Origin: Phycisphaera sp.
GTDB lineage: Bacteria; Planctomycetota; Phycisphaerae; Phycisphaerales; Zrk34
NCBI GenBank assembly: GCA_016125285.1
Contig: WGMA01000012.1
Coordinates: 124,001 to 188,000 of the forward strand
DNA: 64,000 bases
Direction: 5' to 3'
Under the pieces are notes generated by a model that saw nothing but the letters and a program-made list of their open reading frames with translations, searched no databases and was not told where the DNA came from. The position numbers and the translations under genes are program-made. Positions 33,617 to 42,636 of the stretch are shown piece after piece; the first letter of the stretch is position 1; each line of letters starts with the position of its first letter.

Positions 33617-35074
33617 ATGCAACGTCTGGCCACGCTGTCCGCCATCGTCCTGCTTGTTACGCTCAGCCTCATCGCCCGCCCGGCCGTTACGCGTGCCGCC
33701 GACACGCCGAACGTCGTGGTCATCTTTATCGACGACATGGGTTACGCCGACGTCGGCCCGTTCGCGGGCAAGGACGGCCTGCCGGGTTACGAGACGCCCA
33801 ACATCGACCGCATGGCGACCGAGGGCCGCGTGTTCACCGACTTCTACGTCTCGCAGGCGGTGTGCTCGGCGAGCCGCGCTGGGCTGATGACCGGCTGCTA
33901 CAACATCCGCGTGGGCATCCAGGGCGCGCTCGGCCCGAACTCGCGCATCGGCATCAACGCCGACGAGATGACCATCGCCGAGGTCTGCAAGCAGAAGGGG
34001 TACGCGACGGCGATCTTCGGCAAGTGGCACCTCGGCGACGCCGAGAAGTTCCTGCCGCTGCAGCACGGCTTCGACGAGTACTTCGGCCTGCCGTACTCCA
34101 ACGACATGTGGCCGTACCACCCCGCGGTCATGCACCTGCCGATGGAGCAGCGACTCAAGCGTTGGCCGAACCTGCCGCTCATCGAGGGCAACAAGGTCAT
34201 CAATCCTGCGCTGACGCACGAGGACCAGGAGAAGCTGACCACGCAGTACACCGAGCACGCCGTCAGCTTCATCGAGCGGAACAAGGACAAGCCGTTCTTC
34301 CTGTACGTCCCGCACAGCATGGTGCACGTGCCGCTGCACGTGTCGGACCGATTCAAGGGCAAGTCGAAGCGCGGGCTGTTCGGCGACGTGATGATGGAGG
34401 TCGACTGGTCCGTCGGCCAGATCCTCGACACGCTGCGCAAGAACAACCTGGAGAAGAACACGCTGGTGATCTTTACCGCGGACAACGGCCCGTGGCTCAG
34501 CTACGGGGATCACGCCGGTTCCGCCGGTCCGCTGCGCGAGGGCAAGGGCACGGAGTTCGACGGCGGGTGCCGCGAGTCGTGCATCATGTGGATGCCCGGC
34601 ACCGTCCCCGCGGGCACGAGGACGTCGGAACTCGCGATGACGATCGACATCCTGCCGACCGTCGCGCACCTCATCGGCGCGAAGCTGCCCGACCACAAGA
34701 TCGACGGCCTGAACATCTGGCCGCTGATCAAGGGCGAGCCCGACGCCAAGTCGCCGCACGAGGCGATGTTCATGTACTGGGGCACGCAACTCCAGGCCGT
34801 GCGCATGGGCAAGTGGAAGCTGCACTTCCCCCACGACTACCGCACGCTCGACGGCAAGCCGGGCGGCACCGGCGGCATCCCCGCCAACTACAGCAAGGGT
34901 CACATCGAGCTGTCGCTGTTCGACCTCGAGAACGACATCGGCGAGACCAAGGACGTCAAGGACGACTACCCCGACGTGGTCAAGCGGATCATGAAACTCG
35001 CCGACGAGATGCGTAAGGACCTCGGCGACGGCAAGGACCCCGGCACCGGCCGACGCGAACCCGGCAAGCGCTGA
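33617..35074 (+). CDS. Secreted sulfatase (arylsulfatase family)
   Basis: A 485-residue exported sulfatase with signal peptide ([18 protein letters not shown]). Metal ligands are in [15 protein letters not shown]. The Cys that is oxidised to formylglycine is in [11 protein letters not shown] near residue 78; the usual Pro is Ala here, a known variant. FGKWHLGD and FTADNGPW carry further active-site residues. It should remove sulfate esters from polysaccharides or aryl sulfates. It needs a formylglycine-generating enzyme, not in the window. GGAG lies 7 bases before the ATG at 33617. It overlaps ogt by one base. Confidence 0.95.
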   Translation: MQRLATLSAIVLLVTLSLIARPAVTRAADTPNVVVIFIDDMGYADVGPFAGKDGLPGYETPNIDRMATEGRVFTDFYVSQAVCSASRAGLMTGCYNIRVGIQGALGPNSRIGINADEMTIAEVCKQKGYATAIFGKWHLGDAEKFLPLQHGFDEYFGLPYSNDMWPYHPAVMHLPMEQRLKRWPNLPLIEGNKVINPALTHEDQEKLTTQYTEHAVSFIERNKDKPFFLYVPHSMVHVPLHVSDRFKGKSKRGLFGDVMMEVDWSVGQILDTLRKNNLEKNTLVIFTADNGPWLSYGDHAGSAGPLREGKGTEFDGGCRESCIMWMPGTVPAGTRTSELAMTIDILPTVAHLIGAKLPDHKIDGLNIWPLIKGEPDAKSPHEAMFMYWGTQLQAVRMGKWKLHFPHDYRTLDGKPGGTGGIPANYSKGHIELSLFDLENDIGETKDVKDDYPDVVKRIMKLADEMRKDLGDGKDPGTGRREPGKR

Positions 35075-35568
35075 TGCGATACACGCACCACGACAGCCCG
35101 CTCGGCACGCTGCGCCTCGTCGGTGACGACGCGGGCCTGCGTCGCGCCGACTTTGTCGACGGCAAGCACGTCGCGAGGCTCGCTGCGGATTGGGTAGAAG
35201 ACGGCGAAGCGTTCGCCGACGTGATCCCGCAGCTCGACGCTTACTTCGCCGGTGAGCTGACGTCGTTCGATCTACGCCTTGCGCCAGAAGGCACGCGGTT
35301 TCAACGCCGCGTGTGGGATCAGCTGCTGGCGATCCCGTGCGGCGAGACGCGCAGCTACGGCGATCTTGCGCGGCGTCTCGGTCAGCCCGGCGCCTCGCGC
35401 GCCGTCGGCGCGGCCAACGGGCGCAACCCCATCGCGATCATCATCCCGTGTCACCGCGTGATCGCCGCGGACGGCACGCTCGGCGGTTACTCCAGCGGCC
35501 TGGACCGCAAGCGCTGGCTGCTCGATCACGAACACGCGCCGATTGCGCAGGGGCTGTTCACCGCATGA
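35074..35568 (+). CDS. ogt: Methylated-DNA-protein-cysteine methyltransferase
   Basis: A 164-residue O6-alkylguanine DNA alkyltransferase, a suicidal repair protein. The alkyl-acceptor Cys is in IAIIIPCHRVIAADG near residue 129, with the preceding helix-turn-helix RSYGDLARRLGQPGASRAVG. YSSGLDRKRWLLDHE is the family C-terminus. Length suits the Ogt type without an Ada domain. It begins at the last base of one sulfatase gene and ends overlapping the ATG of the next, so the three are translationally coupled. That neighbourhood does not match its function. Confidence 0.94.
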   Translation: MRYTHHDSPLGTLRLVGDDAGLRRADFVDGKHVARLAADWVEDGEAFADVIPQLDAYFAGELTSFDLRLAPEGTRFQRRVWDQLLAIPCGETRSYGDLARRLGQPGASRAVGAANGRNPIAIIIPCHRVIAADGTLGGYSSGLDRKRWLLDHEHAPIAQGLFTA

Positions 35569-36950
35569 ACTTCCGCACGCTGACGCTCCTCGTCGCGTTG
35601 TGTGTGCACGCCGGGCTTCTCGCGACGCCGCGCGACACGCGCGCCGCGGACGACGCGCCGCCCAACATCATCGTCATCTTCTGCGACAACCTCGGCTACG
35701 GCGACCTCGGCTGCTTCGGCTCGACGGTGCACCGCACGCCGAACGTCGACCGCATGGCCGCGGAGGGCCTGAAGCTCACCGCGTTTTACTCGACGTCCGG
35801 CGTCTGCACGCCGTCGCGGGCGTCGCTGCAGACCGGTTGCTACCCGCGCCGCGTCGGTCTGCACGAAACCACGCCCGACGGCGCGGTGTTGCGACCCGTG
35901 TCGACGCACGGGCTCCACCCCGACGAGATCACCATCGCGGAGATCCTCAAGCAGCGCGGCTACGCCACGACGATCGTCGGCAAGTGGCACCTCGGCGACC
36001 AGCCGCCGTTCCTGCCCACGCGTCAGGGCTACGACGAGTACTTCGGCATCCCGTACAGCGACGACATGGTCGGCGGCAAACGACCGGGCTGGCCGCCGCT
36101 GCCGCTGATGGAGGGCGAGCGTGTCATCGAGGCGCCGGTCGATCGCAACCCGCTGACGAAGCGGTACACCGAGCGCGTGATCGACTTCGTCGAGCGACAC
36201 CGCGACGGGCCGTTCTTCGTGATCCTCTCGCACGCGATGCCCGGCTCTACGCCGCACCCGTTCGCGAGCGAGGCGTTCCGCGGCAAGTCGCGCAACGGCG
36301 GGTGGGGCGACGCGGTCGAAGAGATCGACTGGTCGACCGGGCAGATCCTCGACACGCTCAAGCGGCTCGACCTCGACGAACGCACGCTCGTGATCTGGAC
36401 GTCGGACAACGGCGCGCCGCGCTTCAAAACACCGGCGGGCACCAACGCGCCGTTCAAGACGTGGGGCTACACCGCGACGGAGGGCGGCCAGCGCGTGCCG
36501 TGCGTCGTGCGCTGGCCGGGGCGCGTCCCGGCGGGCGTGACCAGCGACGCGCTGTGCACGATGATGGACGTGCTGCCGACATGCGCGAAGCTCGCGAGCG
36601 CAGCGCCGCCGGACGATCGCGTGATCGACGGGCACGACATCTCCGGCGTGCTGTTCGGCGGGGCGGACGCGGCGTCACCGTACGACGCGTTCTTCTACTA
36701 CCAGCGAGGCGACCTGCAGGCCGTGCGCGGACCGCGGTGGAAGCTGCAGCTGACCAACGGCAAGCTCTACGACATGCGCGACGATCCGCGGGAGACGACC
36801 GACGTCGCGGCGGCGCACGCGGACGTCGTGGCGCGGTTGCGCGCCGCCGCGGATCGCGCGCGTGCGGACCTCGGCGACGGCGACAAGCGGGGCAGCGGGC
36901 AACGCCCGGTCGGTGACTTCGCTCATCCCACGCCGCGCGTGCTCGAGTGA
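35565..36950 (+). CDS. Secreted sulfatase (arylsulfatase A-like)
   Basis: A 461-residue exported sulfatase. After a signal peptide (LLVALCVHAGLLATPRD), metal ligands are in IIVIFCDNLGYGDLGCFG and the formylglycine site is the classical CTPSRASLQTG near residue 82. VGKWHLGDQPPFLPTRQGYD, VIWTSDNGAPRF and TEGGQRVPCVVRWPGRVPAG are typical arylsulfatase A-like segments. The ATG overlaps the ogt stop codon (ATGA). It is a paralogue of the 33617 gene, separated from it by ogt. Confidence 0.95.
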   Translation: MNFRTLTLLVALCVHAGLLATPRDTRAADDAPPNIIVIFCDNLGYGDLGCFGSTVHRTPNVDRMAAEGLKLTAFYSTSGVCTPSRASLQTGCYPRRVGLHETTPDGAVLRPVSTHGLHPDEITIAEILKQRGYATTIVGKWHLGDQPPFLPTRQGYDEYFGIPYSDDMVGGKRPGWPPLPLMEGERVIEAPVDRNPLTKRYTERVIDFVERHRDGPFFVILSHAMPGSTPHPFASEAFRGKSRNGGWGDAVEEIDWSTGQILDTLKRLDLDERTLVIWTSDNGAPRFKTPAGTNAPFKTWGYTATEGGQRVPCVVRWPGRVPAGVTSDALCTMMDVLPTCAKLASAAPPDDRVIDGHDISGVLFGGADAASPYDAFFYYQRGDLQAVRGPRWKLQLTNGKLYDMRDDPRETTDVAAAHADVVARLRAAADRARADLGDGDKRGSGQRPVGDFAHPTPRVLE

Positions 36951-36966
36951 CCGCGCGGCCGGGGCG

Positions 36967-37680
36967 TTACTTGATGAATCGGATCGTCAGCGGATAGCGG
37001 TACACCGTGCCGGTCCACGCGCGGACAGACGCGACGATCACGAGGATGAACGCCAGCACGACCAGCGCGCCGGACGCCAGCGCAGCGAGCGGCGCGGCGA
37101 TCCCGAACGTCAGGAACACCAGCACCCAGATCAGGACGATCCACATCGTGATGCTGAGCTGAAAGTTCAGCGACTCGCGCGCGTTGTGAACGATGAAGGG
37201 GTGGCCGTCCTTCTTGACGAGGTACACGATGAGCGGCGCGAGGATGTGCGCCATGACGACGCCGACGAGCCACAGCAACACCCCGGCGTGCGCGAGCGTC
37301 GCCCACAGGCGTGTCTCCTCGCTCAGGTCGTCGAGCGTCTCGCCGTCCTCGCCGGTGAACCCGGTCGTCGCGAAGTCCTCGACAAACGCACCGGCCTTTT
37401 CTTTCGCCTGCTCGCTGACCTTCGCGCCGACCTTCGCGCCGACTTTGGCTCCGACCTCGCGCACGTCGGCGGCGACCGCCTTGAGCTTCTCCTTCGAGAA
37501 CCGGCCTTCGGACTTGCCGTCCTCGCCGGTCGCGCCGTCGCCGGAGTCCTCGCCCGCGTCGCTGCCGACGTGATGTCCCTGATCGTCGCGCGCGTGCGGG
37601 TCCTTCGGGTCGAAGTCGCTCGAAGGATCCTCGTTGGGCTTGTCGTCGCGTCCGCGCTCGCCGATCGGTCCCTTGGCCAT
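36967..37680 (-). CDS. DUF4870-type membrane protein
   Basis: A 237-residue protein. The first 60 residues are hydrophilic and Asp/Gly-rich, then comes a helical basic stretch with VGAK repeated three times. The C-terminal half (residues 120-230) is a DUF4870/Tic20-like domain: LSEETRLWATLAHAGVLLWL, PLIVYLVKKDGHPFIVHNAR and ESLNFQLSITMWIVLIWVLV, then a last pair of membrane segments. Function is unknown. GGAG lies 7 bases before the ATG. It is the last gene of the apparent pqiA operon. Confidence 0.85.
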   Translation of the reverse strand: MAKGPIGERGRDDKPNEDPSSDFDPKDPHARDDQGHHVGSDAGEDSGDGATGEDGKSEGRFSKEKLKAVAADVREVGAKVGAKVGAKVSEQAKEKAGAFVEDFATTGFTGEDGETLDDLSEETRLWATLAHAGVLLWLVGVVMAHILAPLIVYLVKKDGHPFIVHNARESLNFQLSITMWIVLIWVLVFLTFGIAAPLAALASGALVVLAFILVIVASVRAWTGTVYRYPLTIRFIK

Positions 37681-37716
37681 GCCGTGTCTCCGTGATGATT
37701 CGATGTGATGCGCGTA

Positions 37717-38163
37717 TTACGCGGTCACGAGTGCGCCGAGGCCGATCAGCAGCAGCGCCGTGACGGCGAGCATCGCGGCGCAGCCCTTGGTGGGCGGGAT
37801 CGCGTGCCGCGCCGCGATCATCTCGACGGTCTCCTTCGCCGTCGCCAGGTCGACTTTGTACCGCTCGCGGTAGCGTTTGATCGCCTCGATCTTCCGGTCG
37901 GCGCGCATGAGCTCGACGACTTCCTCTTCGAGGGCGGCGTCGCCCACGCCGCGGCTGGCCGCGCTCGCGCCGCGCGCCTCCGCGGCTTCGAGCGCGTCGC
38001 GCAGCGGGCGCGTCTCACCCTTCGCCAGCGCGTCGACGATCGCCTTGCCGTGCGACAGATCGACGCCGAGCTTCTCCCGGCAGAGCTTGACGGCGTCGAT
38101 GATGCGTTCGGCGTCGATCAGGTCGCGCAGCTGCGGTTCGAAGTCGTGCGGGTCGTCGGTCAT
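37717..38163 (-). CDS. Tail-anchored protein with two L7/L12 C-terminal-like modules
   Basis: A 148-residue protein. Two segments, DAVKLCREKLGVDLSHGKAI (about residue 23) and EAIKRYRERYKVDLATAKET (about residue 92), each resemble the alpha-helical core of the ribosomal protein bL12 C-terminal domain (K-x-x-R-x-x-x-G-x-x-L-x-x-A-K). The last 25 residues are hydrophobic (CAAMLAVTALLLIGLGALVTA), making a C-terminal membrane anchor. It is not the ribosomal protein itself. The gap to pqiB is 7 bases, so the genes are co-transcribed. A protein-interaction role is inferred from the fold only. Confidence 0.7.
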   Translation of the reverse strand: MTDDPHDFEPQLRDLIDAERIIDAVKLCREKLGVDLSHGKAIVDALAKGETRPLRDALEAAEARGASAASRGVGDAALEEEVVELMRADRKIEAIKRYRERYKVDLATAKETVEMIAARHAIPPTKGCAAMLAVTALLLIGLGALVTA

Positions 38164-38170
38164 GCGGTTC

Positions 38171-39571
38171 TCACTTGAGGAAGGCGTCGGGCAGTGGGGC
38201 TATGCGGCCGTTGCCTTCGTTGATCAGCAGCACGCCGATGATCGCGCCGTCGACACGCGACGCGACCGCCGCGCCGTGCAGCGTGTCGTTGAACGAGACG
38301 GACGGCTCGACGACCCAGTAGCCGTGGCCCTGCACGAGGCGCGCCGCGGACAGCGGGATCGGCGGCGTCGACGGATCGGTCAGCACGAGCAGCTCCTCGC
38401 GTGCGGTCAGGCGGCGTGTCTGCGCCGCGGGCCAGGGCTCGGCGTCGGGCAGCTCGTAGGTCAGCATCTTCAGCGACTCGCCGTCGATCGTCTTCTGATT
38501 CGCGAGCGTGAGCTTGCGGCCGCCGACCTGCAGCTCGGCCGAGCCGTCGCCGTTGAGCATGTCCGCCGGGCCGATCAGCCCGTTGGCCACCGGCAGCAGC
38601 CAGCCCTTCGTGATCGTGGTGCGGAATACCGACCGGCGGCGCATCACGGTGGTCCGCAGCATCTGCGGTCGCGGCGCGCCGGGCGGCAGCAGGTCCGACC
38701 CGACCGCGAGCGACGGTTGCCACGCCAGCCATTCGTCGTCTGCCTTGTCGTGCAGCGTGAAGCGATGGCCCGTGCTGACCGGCTCGCCCGCGTTGTTCGG
38801 CGTCGCCAGCGACACGCCGCCCTCGACCAGCGACTGCAGCGACTCGACCTCGAGGTGCAGGCCCTTGAGGTCGACGCTCACGCCAGCGCCGCTCGCGTTC
38901 CAGAACACCGTGTTGCTCCGCACGAGCTGCCGGTACGCCGGGTTGATGTACGCCGTGATGTCCACCGTCGCCGCGTCGCTCGCCAGCCCGACCGACAGCA
39001 CCGTGCCGACCTGCACCTGGCGGTACAGCACCGGCGCGCCCGGCGTCAGGCTCCCGCGCCGCTGTGCGATCAGCGTGATCTCCAATCCTTCCGGCTCGAT
39101 CTCCTCGAGCACCGGCGGCTCGTCCAGCGCCACGAAGTGCTTCAACGACTTGCCCGTCCCCGGCAGCACCGACAGGTATCGCGGCCCGGCCACCGTCTCC
39201 AGCCCGCTCACGCCGCTCAGCCGCACCTGCGGTCGCACGACCCAGAACCGGCTGCCCTCGCGCGCCACCTCGTCCGCTGTCGGATCGAGCCGCACCGTCA
39301 GCAACACGCCCTCGAGGTCGTCGCTGAGGCGCACCGCCTCGATCTCACCGACGACGATGCCGCGGCAGCGTACGGTGTCGGTCGGCTTGATGCCGTAGCC
39401 GTTGGACATCTCCACGGTGATCGACGTGCCGCGCTTCACGACGTACGTGCTGAACAGCGCGATCACGAACACCACCGCGGCGATCGGGATCAGCCAGACC
39501 CAACGGGACTCGGCGCCGGATTCGACCCTGGCAACGGGAGGGGTTTCGGGTTTTTGGGTTTCATCACTCAT
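38171..39571 (-). CDS. pqiB: MCE-domain protein PqiB
   Basis: A 466-residue inner-membrane-anchored protein of the PqiB/MlaD family, which forms stacked rings or tubes for lipid transport across the periplasm. One membrane segment (WVWLIPIAAVVFVIALFSTYVV) is followed by MCE domains: TVRCRGIVVGEIEAVRLSDD near residue 67, and LYRQVQVGTVLSVGLA near residue 190. There is C-terminal sequence of a third, divergent module. E. coli PqiB (about 546 residues) has three MCE domains, so this one is shorter. It lies downstream of pqiA with a repeat and a small ORF between. Confidence 0.9.
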   Translation of the reverse strand: MSDETQKPETPPVARVESGAESRWVWLIPIAAVVFVIALFSTYVVKRGTSITVEMSNGYGIKPTDTVRCRGIVVGEIEAVRLSDDLEGVLLTVRLDPTADEVAREGSRFWVVRPQVRLSGVSGLETVAGPRYLSVLPGTGKSLKHFVALDEPPVLEEIEPEGLEITLIAQRRGSLTPGAPVLYRQVQVGTVLSVGLASDAATVDITAYINPAYRQLVRSNTVFWNASGAGVSVDLKGLHLEVESLQSLVEGGVSLATPNNAGEPVSTGHRFTLHDKADDEWLAWQPSLAVGSDLLPPGAPRPQMLRTTVMRRRSVFRTTITKGWLLPVANGLIGPADMLNGDGSAELQVGGRKLTLANQKTIDGESLKMLTYELPDAEPWPAAQTRRLTAREELLVLTDPSTPPIPLSAARLVQGHGYWVVEPSVSFNDTLHGAAVASRVDGAIIGVLLINEGNGRIAPLPDAFLK

Positions 39572-39582
39572 TGGACATCTTC

Positions 39583-39783
39583 GATTTTAGAATTCTGAGT
39601 TTTGATTGGGCTCGAGATCTCCCGCGAGCAGGATCCGCGCGAAACGCACAGACCATTCCGCGAAGCTCAGTGAACCGAAAATCACCGCCTGCATGAGGGC
39701 CTCGGCAAAGATGTACACGATCACTCCTATTCGCCTTTCGTTCCGCGGAGCCAAATCAAAAATCAGAATTCAAAAATCCCTCC
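39583..39783. repeat. Degenerate inverted repeat pair, AATCAGAATTCAAAAATC family
   Basis: The left arm (39583-39610, GATTTTAGAATTCTGAGT...) and inverted right arm (39751-39783) match at about 25 of 28 positions, around a 140-base spacer. Both arms are AT-rich in a GC-rich genome. The right arm touches the pqiA stop codon, and the left arm supplies the stop of the small ORF 39587-39718. Confidence 0.8.
39587..39718 (-). CDS. Possible small ORF between pqiA and pqiB
   Basis: A 43-codon frame from a GTG at 39718 with AGGAG five bases upstream. The peptide is amphipathic (YIFAEALMQAVIFGSL then SFAEWSVRFARILLAG) and could be a small membrane-associated protein. Its last residues (NQNSEF) come from the repeat arm. 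It could be a remnant rather than a gene. Confidence 0.35.
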   Translation of the reverse strand: MYIFAEALMQAVIFGSLSFAEWSVRFARILLAGDLEPNQNSEF

Positions 39784-40403
39784 TATTCGTCCCACATCGC
39801 GTGCGGATCAAACACCGCGGCGGCGACGAGGCTTAGGGCGACGCACGCGGTGAACGCCACGACGCCCGGGCCCGGCGTCACGGCCACCATGTCGCCCAGC
39901 TTCAGCGCCGCGATCAGGATCGCCACCAGCAGCACGTCGATCATCCCCCAACGCCCGGCGATCTCGATCCAGTGATAAACCGCCGATTTGTGCCGCTTGG
40001 CGATCGACACGCCGCCGCCCATCGTCAGGATGAACAGGCCGAGCAGTTTCATGACGGGGATGACGATCGAGCAGAGCAGCACGACGAGGCCGACGATCCA
40101 CTGACCCTGCGACAGCAGGCTGATCGAACCCGCCCAGATGCTGGTCTCGCTGACGTAGCCCATCTCCTCGAGTCGCAGCACAGGCAAGAGGATGCCCATC
40201 GGATAGCAGATGAGCGCGGCGAGGGCGATGGCGGCGCACATGCGGTTGGTGTGTTCGCCGGAGGGGTGTGCGATGACGTCGCCGCAGCGTGTGCAGATGG
40301 CGCGTTGGCCGCTGCGCATCGCCGGGACCTGCTGCACGAGCCCGCATCGCGGACAGCCGCGCAGGCGCGTCGACCCCGTGTTGGCCGCTGGTGTCTGTGC
40401 CAT
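39783..40403 (-). CDS. pqiA: PqiA-type membrane protein
   Basis: A 206-residue protein of the paraquat-inducible protein A family, the inner-membrane partner of PqiB. Two CxxC pairs form a zinc ribbon (CPRCG near residue 17 and CTRCGD near residue 37). Four membrane segments follow (MCAAIALAALICYPMGILLP, WIVGLVVLLCSIVIPVMKLL, IDVLLVAILIAALKLG, VAFTACVALSLVAAAVF). E. coli PqiA has two such halves; this is a single half, as in many bacteria. A perfect TATAAT 8 bases before its ATG suggests a leaderless operon transcript. Confidence 0.9.
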   Translation of the reverse strand: MAQTPAANTGSTRLRGCPRCGLVQQVPAMRSGQRAICTRCGDVIAHPSGEHTNRMCAAIALAALICYPMGILLPVLRLEEMGYVSETSIWAGSISLLSQGQWIVGLVVLLCSIVIPVMKLLGLFILTMGGGVSIAKRHKSAVYHWIEIAGRWGMIDVLLVAILIAALKLGDMVAVTPGPGVVAFTACVALSLVAAAVFDPHAMWDE

Positions 40404-40411
40404 GCGTAGAG

Positions 40412-40417
40412 ATTATA
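40412..40417 (-). promoter_or_regulatory. -10 element (TATAAT) for pqiA
   Basis: On the minus strand a perfect TATAAT ends 8 bases before the pqiA ATG at 40403, with no Shine-Dalgarno sequence between. Confidence 0.55.
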
Positions 40418-40569
40418 CGGTGTTCGCGGCGTGCCACGTGTGCGGAATCCCCGGGCGCGTTTGTCAGATGTGCGAGAGGCGTCGCGTCTAGCGTTTATCG
40501 CAACGACATGCGGGGATCGATCGCTTCGGGTAGATTCATGCACATCAACCCCGGACCTCTCTGACGCCG

Positions 40570-41340
40570 ATGCCCTACAACCGCCTCGACCCGACGCACA
40601 TCATCGACACCGTCGATCGGCTCGCCGCGCGCGTCAACCGGCGGTTCCCCGAGGCGGGGCTCGGCAAGGTGTGTCAGACGCTGCTGGAGATCGCGCGGGC
40701 GGCGCAGCAGCGATCGGAGGAGATCAAGCGGCCGAACATCGCGCTGCGTGTGGTGTCCGGCGTCGCGGTCGCGATCATCCTCGTCGGGCTGATCAAGACG
40801 CTGACCGTCGTGCAGATGCCCGACGAGGGCCTGAAGCTGACCGACTTCCTGCAGGTGCTCGAAGCGGGGATCAACGACGTCGTGCTCATCGGCGCGGCGA
40901 TCTTCTTCGCCGTGACCCTCGAGGTGCGCATCAAGCGGACCCGCGCGCTGCGGGCGATCCACGAGCTGCGCTCGCTCGCTCACATCATCGACATGCACCA
41001 GCTGACGAAGGACCCCGACAGCGGTCGCGGGCCAAAGATCGAGTCCGCCGACCGCTCCGTCGTCGAACGCGACGTGCTGACCCCGCATCAGCTGATCCAC
41101 TACCTGGACTATTGCTCCGAGATGCTGTCGCTGATCGGCAAGATCGCCGCGTTGTACGTCCAGCGGTTCGATGATCCGGTGGCGCTGGCGTCGGTGAACG
41201 AGGTCGAATCCCTGACGACCGGCCTGAGCCGCAAGATCTGGCAGAAGATCATGATCCTGCACTCGGTGCGTGACGAGGCGGATCGCGGCGGGGCGGGGAA
41301 GATCGTCTGGCTGGACGGGCGTCGCGAACCCGATGGGTGA
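40570..41340 (+). CDS. Membrane protein of unknown function
   Basis: A 256-residue protein. Two membrane segments ([20 protein letters not shown] near residue 60 and [20 protein letters not shown] near residue 100) sit between cytoplasmic helical regions. The C-terminal half is hydrophilic and helical ([20 protein letters not shown]). I do not recognise a named family. A TAGATT element lies about 35 bases upstream. It precedes the soluble pyrophosphatase with a 76-base gap. Confidence 0.7.
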   Translation: MPYNRLDPTHIIDTVDRLAARVNRRFPEAGLGKVCQTLLEIARAAQQRSEEIKRPNIALRVVSGVAVAIILVGLIKTLTVVQMPDEGLKLTDFLQVLEAGINDVVLIGAAIFFAVTLEVRIKRTRALRAIHELRSLAHIIDMHQLTKDPDSGRGPKIESADRSVVERDVLTPHQLIHYLDYCSEMLSLIGKIAALYVQRFDDPVALASVNEVESLTTGLSRKIWQKIMILHSVRDEADRGGAGKIVWLDGRREPDG

Positions 41341-41358
41341 CCCCGGCGAAACAGTCGC

Positions 41359-41364
41359 TACAAT
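41359..41364 (+). promoter_or_regulatory. Candidate -10 (TACAAT) for ppa
   Basis: TACAAT followed by GGCC, 52 bases before the ppa ATG at 41417. The TAnnATGGCC context recurs at 2071 and 8170. Confidence 0.4.
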
Positions 41365-41416
41365 GGCCCTCCCTACGCCGCCGACCACGACCTCTGCAAC
41401 TTCAGGACATCGAGCA

Positions 41417-42031
41417 ATGGGTTTCCCCAAACCGTTCTTCCGCTGGCGACCGCACCCCTGGCACGGCCTCGACCCCGGCGACGACTGCCCGAACATCGTC
41501 AACGCCTACATCGAGCTCACGTCGTTCGACTTCGTGAAGTACGAGATCGACAAGTCGACGGGGTACCTGCGCGTGGACCGCCCGCAGCGTTCGAGCTCGC
41601 TGCCGCCGTCGATGTACGGGTTCATCCCGCAGACGATCTGCCACGGTCGGGTCGGCGCGCTGAGCGCCAACACGCCGCGCGGCGACGGCGACCCGCTCGA
41701 CATCTGCGTGATCAGCGAGCGCCCCATCACGCGCGCCGAGGTGATCGTCAGCGCGCGCGTGCTCGGCGGTCTGCAGGGCATCGACAACGGCGAGGCCGAC
41801 GACAAGATCATCGCCGTGCTCGCCAACGACAGCGTCTACGCCAACTGCCACGACATCAGCGACCTGCCGAGCGTGATGATCGAGCGCCTGCGTCACTACT
41901 TCTCGACGTACAAGATGATCCCCGGCAAGCCGCCGACGATGACCGTCGAGCGCACCTACGACCGCGAGCACGCCTACAAGGTGATCGCGGCGGCGATGGA
42001 AGACTACGACCACGAGTTCGGCCGCGACTGA
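41417..42031 (+). CDS. ppa: Soluble inorganic pyrophosphatase, family I
   Basis: A 204-residue cytoplasmic family I pyrophosphatase, hydrolysing PPi to phosphate. The signature Asp motif is [20 protein letters not shown] near residue 95, with earlier [18 protein letters not shown] and [15 protein letters not shown], and [20 protein letters not shown] at the end. The frame is open upstream, but the ATG at 41417 with AGGA nearby gives a normal N-terminus. A membrane pyrophosphatase is also present at 10219, so the cell can both waste and conserve the energy of PPi. Confidence 0.95.
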   Translation: MGFPKPFFRWRPHPWHGLDPGDDCPNIVNAYIELTSFDFVKYEIDKSTGYLRVDRPQRSSSLPPSMYGFIPQTICHGRVGALSANTPRGDGDPLDICVISERPITRAEVIVSARVLGGLQGIDNGEADDKIIAVLANDSVYANCHDISDLPSVMIERLRHYFSTYKMIPGKPPTMTVERTYDREHAYKVIAAAMEDYDHEFGRD

Positions 42032-42035
42032 CGGT

Positions 42036-42074
42036 CATTTGGTGATTTGGTGAAGTGGCGATCTGGTGATGTGG
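42036..42074 (+). repeat. Single TTTGGTGAT-family repeat arm
   Basis: CATTTGGTGATTTGGTGAAG... matches the arms at 18516-18606 over more than 30 bases with few differences. No inverted partner lies nearby. It fills the gap between the convergent ppa and HD-like genes. Confidence 0.75.
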
Positions 42075-42085
42075 CGGCGCGTCGT

Positions 42086-42622
42086 TCAGTTGAATCGTCC
42101 GCCGGTCACACCCCATCGCGAATATACAAAGTCCGGCACCTGGCGTTCGGCGGCGCGCCCGCACGCCCACGCGATCGTGTCGTAGTTCTTTGCCGCTGCG
42201 GTGCACAGGTAACGCGTGTCGGGGTACATGCCGACACGGAACAGATCGAGGCGGTCGGCGTCCCAGCAGGTCTGCACGGTCACCGGCCCGTCCGTCGTCC
42301 CGTCCGTGTGTCGATCGCACGCGTCGCACATCATCTCGAATTCGTCGTCGGACAGGGCGGTGAGCGCGTCCCAGCCTTCGTCGCGCATGTGTCTCGCGAG
42401 CTTCGCGCCGCGTGACCCGTGTCCGGGATCGCTGCTCTCGTTGATACGCTGGGAGTCGTGGAACAGCGCGAACAGCTCGACCACACGCGCGTCGGCGCCG
42501 GTCGACTCGGCGAGGCGCACGCCGTTTTCCAGCACGCGCGCCCAGTGCGACACGCCGTGGTATCCGAACAGCGGCAGCGTGTAGTGCGACAGCACGTGCG
42601 CGACAAGTTGTCTTGTGATCAC
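42086..42622 (-). CDS. HD-domain-like phosphohydrolase
   Basis: A 178-residue soluble protein. Histidine and aspartate residues fall in the order of the HD superfamily: HGVSHWARVLENG near residue 23, LFALFHDSQRINE near residue 53, DPGHGSRGAKLA near residue 68, and CWDADRLDLFRVG near residue 125. Metal-dependent phosphohydrolase activity is likely; the substrate is unknown. The GTG at 42622 is chosen because GGGG lies 7 bases upstream; a GTG at 42628 is the alternative. It follows the sulfatase stop codon by 14 bases and is probably co-transcribed. Confidence 0.72.
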   Translation of the reverse strand: MITRQLVAHVLSHYTLPLFGYHGVSHWARVLENGVRLAESTGADARVVELFALFHDSQRINESSDPGHGSRGAKLARHMRDEGWDALTALSDDEFEMMCDACDRHTDGTTDGPVTVQTCWDADRLDLFRVGMYPDTRYLCTAAAKNYDTIAWACGRAAERQVPDFVYSRWGVTGGRFN

Positions 42623-42636
42623 CGACACGCCCCGAC

